From: Parcubacteria group bacterium GW2011_GWA2_50_10b | GTDB taxonomy: Bacteria > Patescibacteriota > Minisyncoccia > Phycocordibacterales > Zambryskibacteraceae | Assembly: GCA_001004085.1 (NCBI GenBank) | Contig: LCQJ01000008.1 | Span: 1 to 16,311 of the forward strand | Direction of reading: 5' to 3' | Length of the DNA stretch: 16,311 nt | Shown here: positions 1 through 4,903 of the stretch, in pieces | How positions within the stretch are numbered: the stretch's first letter is position 1 | Layout: every line of letters starts with the position of its first letter | Notes under the pieces: model-generated | Told to the model about the DNA's origin: nothing | What the model saw: only the letters and a program-made list of their open reading frames with translations | The model's database searches: none | Position numbers and translations under genes: made by a program

Positions 1-984
1 GTGGTCGAGAAAGCCCAGGACGGACGTTTCTCCATCAAACTCGATGCCGCCGAAATCGAAGTGCGTACCTCGCTTCTGCCCGGGCCATACGGCGAATCGG
101 TGGTTTTGCGTGTGCTCAATCCGGACGCCATTTCGGTCGAACTCGAACACCTCGGCATTCATCCGAAACTGATGACCATCCTCCAGAAAGAAATTAAAAA
201 ACCGAACGGCATGATTCTGACCACGGGACCGACTGGCTCAGGCAAGACCACCACCCTCTACGCCTTCCTGAAAAAAATCTACACCCCGGAAATCAAGGTC
301 ATCACCATCGAAAACCCGATTGAATACCATATCGAAGGTATCGTCCAGACCCAGGCTGAGGCTGAGAAAGGCTACACCTTCGCCGAAGGCTTGAGGAGCG
401 CCTTGCGCCAGGACCCGGACGTCATCATGGTCGGAGAAATCCGCGACGAAGAGACCGCCGGGGTAGCGGTCAACGCGGCGCTCACCGGGCACCTAGTGCT
501 CTCGACGCTTCACACCAACAATGCCGCCGGCTCTTTCCCTCGGCTTCTTGACCTGGGCATTAACCCCAAAGTGATGAGCTCGGCGGTCAACATTTCCATC
601 GCCCAGCGTCTGGTCCGCACCCTCTGTCAGGCCTGTAAGAAGGAAACCGTTCTTGAGGGCAGAGAAAAAGAGCTGGTGGAGAAAATCTTGGCCGGCATTA
701 CGGACCAAAGTTACCTGGAGGGGGTGCAGAAAGAGAAGCACTGGACATCGGTCGGTTGTCCGGAGTGCAACGGCTTGGGCTACAAGGGTCGCATCGGCGT
801 TTATGAGGCCATCCTGGTCGACAACGAAATTGAAAAGGCGGTCATCGCCAACCCTTCGGAACGCGATATCCGCGAGGCGGCCAAAAAACAGGATCTCTTG
901 ACACTTGAGCAAGATGGTATTTTGAAAGTATTAAATGGAGTAACAACCCTTGAAGAACTGGGGCGGGTGGTTAATATGGAGTAA
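1..984 (+). CDS. pilB: PilB/GspE-family secretion/type IV pilus assembly ATPase, 3' part (5' end outside window)
   Basis: Hexameric cytoplasmic ATPase that powers pilus assembly or type II-like secretion. Visible in order (residues counted from the window edge): the end of the N-terminal ATPase subdomain, Walker A GPTGSGKTT at 76-84, Asp-box ITIENPIEY at 101-109, Walker B region DPDVIMVGEIRDE at 138-150, and His-box TGHLVLSTLHTN at 162-173. A C-terminal zinc-binding C2 module has CxxC pairs at C209/C212 and C253/C256. The family usually has about 550-580 residues; this reading frame is open at base 1 and begins in the middle of the fold, so the GTG at base 1 is not the real start. PilB and GspE cannot be separated confidently, but PilB is the usual form in Patescibacteria, which carry type IV pili. 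The gene ends with TAA at 982-984, just before a REP-like palindrome. Confidence 0.93.
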   Translation: MVEKAQDGRFSIKLDAAEIEVRTSLLPGPYGESVVLRVLNPDAISVELEHLGIHPKLMTILQKEIKKPNGMILTTGPTGSGKTTTLYAFLKKIYTPEIKVITIENPIEYHIEGIVQTQAEAEKGYTFAEGLRSALRQDPDVIMVGEIRDEETAGVAVNAALTGHLVLSTLHTNNAAGSFPRLLDLGINPKVMSSAVNISIAQRLVRTLCQACKKETVLEGREKELVEKILAGITDQSYLEGVQKEKHWTSVGCPECNGLGYKGRIGVYEAILVDNEIEKAVIANPSERDIREAAKKQDLLTLEQDGILKVLNGVTTLEELGRVVNME

Positions 985-986
985 GA

Positions 987-1005
987 CCATTCGACAAGCT
1001 CATGG
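987..1005. repeat. REP-like palindromic element
   Basis: CCATTCGACAAGCTCATGG, with CCAT/ATGG ends, lies 3 bp after the pilB-like stop codon. Its core TCGACAAGCTCA matches one of two short palindromic families I recall as widespread in environmental and CPR genomes. A copy of the partner family (core GAGCGAAGTCGA) lies at 13456-13475. Extragenic position right behind a gene is typical of REPs. Confidence 0.55.
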
Positions 1006-1016
1006 TAAATCGAGCA

Positions 1017-1160
1017 CGTAAATCTCTAAGCAACACTTTAGGAATGCACCAAAAGCTAAACGATTCTTTCAAGGATGGCATCAGTGGCCACAAGGGTACC
1101 AAAAGCGTCCTTAGAGAAAAGTCCAAACGCCCCGAAGGGCGCGTTGCTTAGAGATTTACG
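1017..1160. other. 144-bp segment closed by perfect 18-bp inverted repeats (structured RNA or MITE-like)
   Basis: The left arm CGTAAATCTCTAAGCAAC (1017-1034) is the exact reverse complement of 1143-1160. The 108-bp interior holds a strong small hairpin, CGCCC-CGAA-GGGCG (about 1127-1140), and a second CTTAGAG at 1110-1116 that could compete with the 3' arm (1147-1153) for the same 5' CTCTAAG. No ORF of note and no T-run follows. It lies between the pilB-like gene and ruvB, ending 52 bp before the ruvB start. It could be a structured RNA, a ruvB leader element or a non-autonomous insertion. I matched it to no known RNA family (not tmRNA, SRP RNA or RNase P RNA), and I see no clear target-site duplication. 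Confidence 0.55.
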
Positions 1161-1212
1161 GGCTGGATAAGAACTGATGACTTCTTTTCTAGACTAGCAC
1201 AGAAAACTTTTT

Positions 1213-2277
1213 ATGTCAAGTCAAAAGAGCAAAGCACCAAAGGAAGAAAAGGCGGCCGAAGAAGCCGGTTACGCTTCGTTTTTGGACAAGGAACTGCGGC
1301 CCTCAAGCTGGGCCGACTACATCGGCCAGCAAGCGGTCAAAAACAACCTCAATATCCTCATCCGGGCCGCCACCGAACGCGGAGTGCCGCCCGAGCACGT
1401 GCTCTTCTACGGCCCTCCGGGGCTTGGCAAGACCACGCTTGCCCACTTGGTGGCCAAGGAGACCGGCCGCAATCTCAAAATCACTTCCGGTCCAGCCATC
1501 GAGCGTGTCGGCGACCTGGCCTCAATTCTTACCAACCTCTCCGCCGGCGACATACTTTTCATCGACGAAATCCACCGCCTCAACAAAACCATCGAGGAAG
1601 TGCTCTACCCGGCCATGGAATCCGGTGTGCTCGACATCATCATTGGCAAAGGCCCGTCGGCGCGCACCATTCAGCTCGAATTGCCGCCCTTTACCCTGCT
1701 TGCCGCCACCACCAGGGTCGCCATGATTTCCTCGCCGCTCCGCAGCCGCTTCTCCGGTGGAGTGTTCCGTCTTGAGTTCTACACCGAAGAGGAAATTGCC
1801 GAGATTTTGCGCCGTTCGGCCAAAATCATCGGAGTGAATATTGAGAAAGGGGCGGAGAAGGAAATCGCCAAACGCTCGCGCTTCACGCCACGCACGGCCA
1901 ACTACTTCCTCAAGCGCGCCCGGGACTTCGCCCAGGTGGAGAGCCGGCCGTTCGATACCGAAACCGTCAATCTCTCCCTCAAACTCCTTGGCATCGATGA
2001 AAAAGGTCTTTCTCCCGCCGACCGGCAGCTTCTCGAAGTGATGGCGGACAAATTCGGCGGCGGGCCGGTCGGCCTCGGCACTTTGGCGGCCGCGCTCTCA
2101 CTCCTCACGGTTACGAACATCTGGGTAAAAAAGTGCCGGCCAATCTCCAGAAAAAACTTTTATAAAAGATTGCTAAATTCTTCTTTAGAAATATCTAAGT
2201 CGCGTAAAATCCCAGAGAGAGTTCCTTTAGGTATTTCTCCTCCATGCACTGGAATTGTAGTACGCCGCCCATCTTGA
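1213..2277 (+). CDS. ruvB: Holliday junction branch-migration helicase RuvB, with disrupted C-terminus
   Basis: AAA+ motor that drives branch migration of Holliday junctions with RuvA. Walker A GPPGLGKTT is at residues 67-75, Walker B IDEIH at 117-121, sensor ATTR at 165-168 and the Arg-finger region PLRSRF at 175-180. The lid has TPRTANYFLKRARDFA, and the winged-helix domain starts at about LLGIDEKGLSPADRQLLEVMADKFGG. The frame is normal through GPVGLGTLAAALS (base 2100), then continues into about 58 residues unlike RuvB that run antisense through hicA. The true family ending is found in another frame at 2100-2165, and about 30 residues of the winged helix between the two are missing. The ATPase part is complete, but the DNA-binding wing would be non-native. 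Real mutation, strain chimera and assembly error all remain possible. No Shine-Dalgarno site is evident before ATG 1213. Confidence 0.9.
   Translation: MSSQKSKAPKEEKAAEEAGYASFLDKELRPSSWADYIGQQAVKNNLNILIRAATERGVPPEHVLFYGPPGLGKTTLAHLVAKETGRNLKITSGPAIERVGDLASILTNLSAGDILFIDEIHRLNKTIEEVLYPAMESGVLDIIIGKGPSARTIQLELPPFTLLAATTRVAMISSPLRSRFSGGVFRLEFYTEEEIAEILRRSAKIIGVNIEKGAEKEIAKRSRFTPRTANYFLKRARDFAQVESRPFDTETVNLSLKLLGIDEKGLSPADRQLLEVMADKFGGGPVGLGTLAAALSLLTVTNIWVKKCRPISRKNFYKRLLNSSLEISKSRKIPERVPLGISPPCTGIVVRRPS
2100..2165 (+). pseudogene. ruvB: Detached RuvB C-terminal tail in a shifted frame
   Basis: Reading from ACT at 2100 gives TPHGYEHLGKKVPANLQ..., then stop TAA at 2163-2165. This fits the family ending (GR-V-T--AY-HLG-K-P). 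The upstream ruvB frame is two bases off, so the tail cannot be joined without a frame change. The expected linking segment (the EPYL... to RTPRGR part of the winged helix) is absent, which indicates a deletion of about 90-100 bp not divisible by three. The stop overlaps the 3' end of the convergent hicA. Confidence 0.7.
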
Positions 2278-2384
2278 TGTTTAAGCATCAAATGACTGCC
2301 TTTCATCTTGCCACGTGGTATAAAACCCAAGTTAGACAAAATTTTTACCAGTTTCTTCGAAGTTACTGGTTGGAGCCTAGGCAT
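2160..2384 (-). CDS. hicA: HicA-type mRNA interferase toxin
   Basis: A 74-aa, basic, dsRBD-like toxin of type II HicBA systems that cleaves mRNA when freed from HicB. Family hallmarks are visible: VTSKKLVKIL at the N-terminus, KGSH with the putative catalytic His31, DGRRTTIPVH at 38-47, and KGTLSGILRDLDIS at 53-66. Length is normal for HicA. It follows hicB with an 8-bp overlap (2377-2384), so the two are translationally coupled in hicB-hicA order. A GAAGG lies 3 bases before the ATG. It is convergent with the damaged 3' end of ruvB. Confidence 0.92.
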   Translation of the reverse strand: MPRLQPVTSKKLVKILSNLGFIPRGKMKGSHLMLKHQDGRRTTIPVHGGEIPKGTLSGILRDLDISKEEFSNLL

Positions 2385-2631
2385 GAGCCTTCGTTTTTAA
2401 TTTAAAGGAGATTGTTTCAAACGATTCGAAGCTTTTGTCATCTGGGATCTTTTCCTCATCATAGTTTAAGCCTTCCAAATAAAGCTCCATGGCTTCGCGC
2501 AAATTCTTTTTAGTCTCAAGTATAGTTTTGCCGAAAGTGTGGCAACCTGGAAGAGCTGGAACATAGCCATGGAAATACTTGCCGTCGGGTTCAATAATTG
2601 TACGATATGTGTAATTCTTCATGGATGACAT
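2377..2631 (-). CDS. hicB: HicB-type antitoxin
   Basis: Antitoxin with the partial RNase H-like HicB fold. It shows YRTIIEPDGKYFHGYVPALPGC, then HTFGKT, and NLREAMELYLEGL. I chose the ATG at 2629-2631 because AAGAG lies 4 bases upstream. ATG 2620-2622 (MKNYTYR...) fits the family N-terminus equally well, and a longer form from 2658 is possible but adds nonconserved residues. No obvious DNA-binding helix-turn-helix follows the HicB core in this 84-aa form; the short C-terminus (SFESFETISFKLKTKAHA) may serve toxin binding only. A second, broken HicB N-terminus lies at 15258-15317. Confidence 0.9.
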   Translation of the reverse strand: MSSMKNYTYRTIIEPDGKYFHGYVPALPGCHTFGKTILETKKNLREAMELYLEGLNYDEEKIPDDKSFESFETISFKLKTKAHA

Positions 2632-2722
2632 ATTACTCTTAATAGACGGGCTAAACAAGCCTTTTTTTCCGCAACAAAAAACCGCCAGTGTCTTTTGCCT
2701 CCGAAGAGTAAAGCGGGCGATT

Positions 2723-2743
2723 TGGGCACCTGGGAGGTACCCA
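2723..2743. other. Hairpin in the hicB-yebC gap
   Basis: TGGG-c-ACCT-ggg-AGGT-a-CCCA forms an 8-bp stem with one mismatch and a 3-nt loop. No T-run follows on either strand, so a simple intrinsic terminator is unlikely. It lies in the 190-bp gap 2632-2819, where the first part of yebC is missing. A short tandem (TATAAGC TATAAGC) follows at 2771-2784. I see nothing else in this gap. Confidence 0.35.
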
Positions 2744-2819
2744 TATTAAAGGTGTCTAGACGCCACTGTGTATAAGCTATAAGCTAGGGCCGCGGCTCAT
2801 CTCGACCGCTTCCAAGCAA

Positions 2820-3236
2820 GTGAAGGGTGACGTCTCTTCTCCCATCTTGCGCGCGGCCATAGATAAGGCGCGCGAATACAACATGCCGGCGGACAATATC
2901 GAGCGTGCAGTCAAAAAAGGTTCCAGCACAGATGCTCAAACGATGGAAGCGATTACCTACGAAGCCTATGGTCCGGGCGGTTCGGCGCTCATTATCGAAG
3001 CTCTGACCGAAAGCAGGAATAGAGCGGCGCAAGAAGTGAAATTTATTCTTTCCAAACACGGTTTCGAGCTGGCCACCCCCGGTTCGGCCGCTTGGGCCTT
3101 TAAAAAAGAAAATCATGAATGGAAGCCGACCATGACCATTCCCCTCTCGGAAGCAGACGGCCAAATTTTATCAGCGCTCATTGAAGAGCTCGAAGACAAC
3201 GATGAAGTCCAGGATGTCTACACTAATGCCGAATAG
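2820..3236 (+). CDS. yebC: YebC/PmpR/TACO1-family protein, N-terminally truncated and shortened
   Basis: The family acts in ribosome rescue/translation or as a DNA-binding regulator, and is classically next to ruvC. Conserved blocks are GDVSSPILRAAIDKAREYNMPADNIERAVKKG, YEAYGPGGSALIIEALTESRNRAAQEVKFILSKHG, and the ending LEDNDEVQDVYTNAE. The normal start (MSGHNKWSKIK... type) is missing. Family-like residues appear from about 2793 (RLISTASKQ) without an ATG, and a stop lies at 2757-2759, leaving GTG 2820 as the only plausible start. After GSAAWAFKKE the protein passes almost directly to TMTIPLSEADG, so about 60 residues corresponding to the middle domain of E. coli YebC seem absent in frame. 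The shortened middle may be lineage-specific; the lost N-terminus looks like damage. It overlaps ruvC by 11 bp. Confidence 0.85.
   Translation: MKGDVSSPILRAAIDKAREYNMPADNIERAVKKGSSTDAQTMEAITYEAYGPGGSALIIEALTESRNRAAQEVKFILSKHGFELATPGSAAWAFKKENHEWKPTMTIPLSEADGQILSALIEELEDNDEVQDVYTNAE
3175..3222 (+). repeat. 48-bp direct repeat, copy 1 (inside yebC 3' end)
   Basis: Identical over 48 bases to 4470-4517. This copy encodes LIEELEDNDEVQDVY near the end of yebC. Together the copies bracket ruvC, the NYN gene and the intervening cassette; the distance from copy start to copy start is 1295 bp. Confidence 0.9.
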
Positions 3237-3705
3237 GGTGCTCGCTATCGACCCGGGCTTTGACCGTATCGGGGTCGCGGTTTTAGATAAAGATACGGTC
3301 CTTTTCTCCACCTGCATTGAAACCAACCGTAAACAGCCACACGAAGAGCGTTTGCTAACCATAGGCGAAACGGTGAGAAAAATAATAAAAAAGTGGCAAC
3401 CGCAAAGCTTAGCTATTGAAACTTTATTCTTTAATCAGAATACCACTAGCGCCATTAAGGTGGCCGAAGCGCGTGGCGTCGTCCTCTTTGAGGCGGCCAC
3501 GGCTGGGCTTAAGGTCTTTGAGTATGGACCACAGGCGGTAAAGATCGCCGTGACCGGCTACGGCAAGGCCGACAAAGCCGCAATTAATGGTATGGTAAGA
3601 AAGCTGGTAACCATCCCTAAAAGCACCGCCAAAAAGCTAGATGACGAACTTGACGCCATCGCGGTGGGGATAACACATTTAGCATCAACTAGCAAACATA
3701 AATAG
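3226..3705 (+). CDS. ruvC: Crossover junction endodeoxyribonuclease RuvC
   Basis: Resolvase that cleaves Holliday junctions symmetrically. The start is ATG 3226, giving MPNRVLAIDPGFDRIG and overlapping yebC by 11 bp; an upstream in-frame extension to 3181 would lie wholly in yebC and is nonconserved. All four expected acidic residues are visible: D9 in AIDPG, E65 in LAIETLFF, and D140 and D143 in LDDELDAIAVG. The 159-aa length is normal. The NQNTTSAIKVAEARGVV helix and the YGPQAVKIAVTGYGKADK region are canonical. Its codons are more AT-rich than those of the RuvC ghost downstream (4519-4638), so this copy may be the imported allele. Confidence 0.95.
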   Translation: MPNRVLAIDPGFDRIGVAVLDKDTVLFSTCIETNRKQPHEERLLTIGETVRKIIKKWQPQSLAIETLFFNQNTTSAIKVAEARGVVLFEAATAGLKVFEYGPQAVKIAVTGYGKADKAAINGMVRKLVTIPKSTAKKLDDELDAIAVGITHLASTSKHK

Positions 3706-3732
3706 ATAATTTATGTTAACATTGCTTTTCAA

Positions 3733-4302
3733 ATGACTAGCAAAAAAGTAAAAGAAGTGCGTACTGGTGTTTTTATAGACGGTTCAAACCTTCTATGGGC
3801 CATGATAAGAAAAGATGATAAGGGAGATAAGATTAATTACGATATTTGTTTTGAAAAGCTAAAAGAATTTCTAAAAAAGAACTACTCTCCTGTTTTTTAT
3901 AATTATTACGTTTGTGAGGATAATGTGGCGACCTCTGAGCCTTATCTTAGCAGGTCAATAAAACAGAAAAACTTTCTAAAGAGACTAGAGGGATACGGTT
4001 ACAGTGTAAAAAGGAAAGACTTAAAAGTATTGAAATCTGGGGGAGCAAAATGTGACACGGATGTAGAGATTGTATTAGATTTGCATAAATATAAAGACGA
4101 TATTGATAATATAATTTTGTTTTCAGGAGACTCAGATTTCAGAGGAGCAGTAGAAACATTCTTTAATATGGGTAAACATATTAGAATTTATTCTTTTAAA
4201 AGTTCACTATCTTGGGAATTGAAGGAATTTGCTATAAAAAATCCACGCTGTAACTATAAACTCCTAGATGAGCTAAAAGATAAGCTGGAAAGGATACGGT
4301 AA
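3733..4302 (+). CDS. NYN-domain (LabA/DUF88-like, PIN-type) putative ribonuclease
   Basis: A 189-aa protein with the NYN/PIN-like metal-dependent RNase fold. The acidic motifs are FIDGSNLLW (D16, N19), CDTDVEIVLDL (D108, D110, D116) and FSGDSDFRGAV (D133, D135). No additional domain such as OST-HTH is evident; the C-terminus is a short basic helix. The gene is clearly more AT-rich than pilB, ruvB and PBP1, suggesting transfer, and it lies inside the segment bracketed by the 48-bp direct repeats. No Shine-Dalgarno site is visible before ATG 3733, 27 bp after the ruvC stop. The specific RNA target cannot be told from sequence. A defence, toxin-like or RNA-turnover role are all possible. Confidence 0.85.
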   Translation: MTSKKVKEVRTGVFIDGSNLLWAMIRKDDKGDKINYDICFEKLKEFLKKNYSPVFYNYYVCEDNVATSEPYLSRSIKQKNFLKRLEGYGYSVKRKDLKVLKSGGAKCDTDVEIVLDLHKYKDDIDNIILFSGDSDFRGAVETFFNMGKHIRIYSFKSSLSWELKEFAIKNPRCNYKLLDELKDKLERIR

Positions 4303-4321
4303 GTATTTATCCACATATACG

Positions 4322-4353
4322 TTGACAGTATATGCCCACTTCACATATACTGT
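4322..4353 (+). promoter_or_regulatory. Sigma70-type promoter overlapping a 10-bp inverted repeat
   Basis: TTGACA (4322-4327), an 18-bp spacer, then TATACT (4346-4351). ACAGTATATG (4325-4334) and CATATACTGT (4344-4353) form a perfect inverted repeat spanning both hexamers, so a dimeric repressor could sit exactly on the promoter. CCCAC (4335-4339) can alternatively pair with GTGGG (4352-4356). A perfect DnaA-box-like TTATCCACA lies just upstream at 4307-4315. Expected transcription start is near 4358. Confidence 0.6.
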
Positions 4354-4368
4354 GGGTGTTAGATATTA

Positions 4369-4400
4369 CCGACCCCCAGCAATGGGGGTCGGGTCTTTTT
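4369..4400 (+). terminator. Rho-independent terminator
   Basis: CCGACCCCC (4369-4377), loop AGCAAT, GGGGGTCGG (4384-4392), then GGTCTTTTTATTATT. A perfect 9-bp GC-rich stem followed by a T-run. It would end the ruvC-NYN transcript, and would also stop transcription from the promoter at 4322-4351 after only about 40-45 nt. Confidence 0.88.
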
Positions 4401-4428
4401 ATTATTGGAACTATAAATTACGAATTAC

Positions 4429-4457
4429 TTGACAGTATTATTTTTTAATGATAAAAA
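4429..4457 (+). promoter_or_regulatory. Possible second TTGACA promoter
   Basis: TTGACA at 4429-4434, and 17 bp later the weak -10 TAAAAA (4452-4457). The ten bases TTGACAGTAT are identical to those at 4322-4331. It points toward the 48-bp repeat and the acidic ORF at 4684. The weak -10 keeps confidence low. Confidence 0.3.
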
Positions 4458-4469
4458 AGCGCCAGATAA

Positions 4470-4517
4470 CGCTCATTGAAGAGCTCGAAGACAACGATGA
4501 AGTCCAGGATGTCTACA
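4470..4517 (+). repeat. 48-bp direct repeat, copy 2 (yebC fragment)
   Basis: Exact copy of yebC bases 3175-3222, here without the rest of yebC on either side. It is joined at 4518 directly to a RuvC C-terminal remnant, so it marks the far edge of a duplicated or inserted segment. Confidence 0.9.
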
Positions 4518-4518
4518 G

Positions 4519-4638
4519 ATGGAGAGTATGGTCCGGAAACTGGTCTCGGTGCCCGCGAGCGCCGGCAAAAGGCTCGATGACGAACTCGACGCCATCGCGG
4601 TGGGGATAACACACCTTGCGACCCAAAAGGGTATCTGA
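4519..4638 (+). pseudogene. ruvC: RuvC C-terminal remnant (second ruvC copy)
   Basis: A 39-codon frame encoding MVRKLVSVPASAGKRLDDE and LDAIAVGITHLATQKGI, then TGA. Hand alignment with the end of the intact RuvC gives 25 identical residues of 31 (from MVRKLV to HLA), including both C-terminal catalytic aspartates. The 26 bases 4588-4613 are identical to 3652-3677. It is more GC-rich than the intact gene and so resembles the bulk of the window. The first three quarters of this ruvC are missing: the sequence goes straight from the yebC fragment to this tail. It is non-functional as a nuclease because D9 and E65 are lost. Confidence 0.85.
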
Positions 4639-4683
4639 TACAAATAAGTGCATTCGAAATTTAAAAGTAACGTTTATTGAAAA

Positions 4684-4854
4684 ATGGAAGATGATATCTT
4701 AAAGGACGATGAACTTGAGCCTGAAGCCCCTCTTGATGAGCTTGAGGGCAAGAAGAAAAGCTTGCTCGATGACGAAGATGTGGAGAGTATTGAGGACCTG
4801 GCCGAAGAGGAGTTGGAAGAGGAAGAGCCTTTCGACGACGTAGACACGATGTAG
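4684..4854 (+). CDS. Small highly acidic protein (hypothetical)
   Basis: A 56-aa frame from ATG 4684 to TAG 4852-4854. By my count 28 of 56 residues are Asp or Glu, including an ELEEEE run, with only four lysines, three of them as KKK. No known domain is recognised; it is probably disordered. It follows the RuvC remnant by 45 bp and is followed 15 bp later by a strong terminator, which supports real expression. Small acidic proteins occur next to ruvC/yebC in related genomes as far as I recall, but no function can be assigned. The opposite-strand frame is serine-rich and is a shadow. Confidence 0.6.
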   Translation: MEDDILKDDELEPEAPLDELEGKKKSLLDDEDVESIEDLAEEELEEEEPFDDVDTM

Positions 4855-4869
4855 GCCCTAAGGGCTGAC

Positions 4870-4903
4870 AAAAACCCCGCTTCGGCGGGGTTTTTGTTTT
4901 TTT
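4870..4903. terminator. Bidirectional intrinsic terminator
   Basis: AAAAACCCCGC, loop TTCG, GCGGGGTTTTTG, then more T. A 6-bp GC stem with an A-run before it and a T-run after it serves both the acidic ORF (plus) and tyrS (minus), whose stop codon it touches. Confidence 0.93.

Noticed and set aside
223..227. KMSKT instead of KMSKS in TyrRS (residue positions) as a defect
   Set aside because: KMSKS is commonly degenerate in tyrosyl-tRNA synthetases; the second lysine and overall context are retained.
4307..4315. Perfect TTATCCACA as evidence for an origin at 4.3 kb
   Set aside because: A single isolated box; the canonical origin context is dnaA-dnaN/rpmH 5 kb away.
4674..4871. 65-aa serine-rich minus-strand ORF
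   Set aside because: It is the antisense shadow of the acidic plus-strand ORF (GAA/GAG runs read as TTC/CTC) and crosses the terminator.
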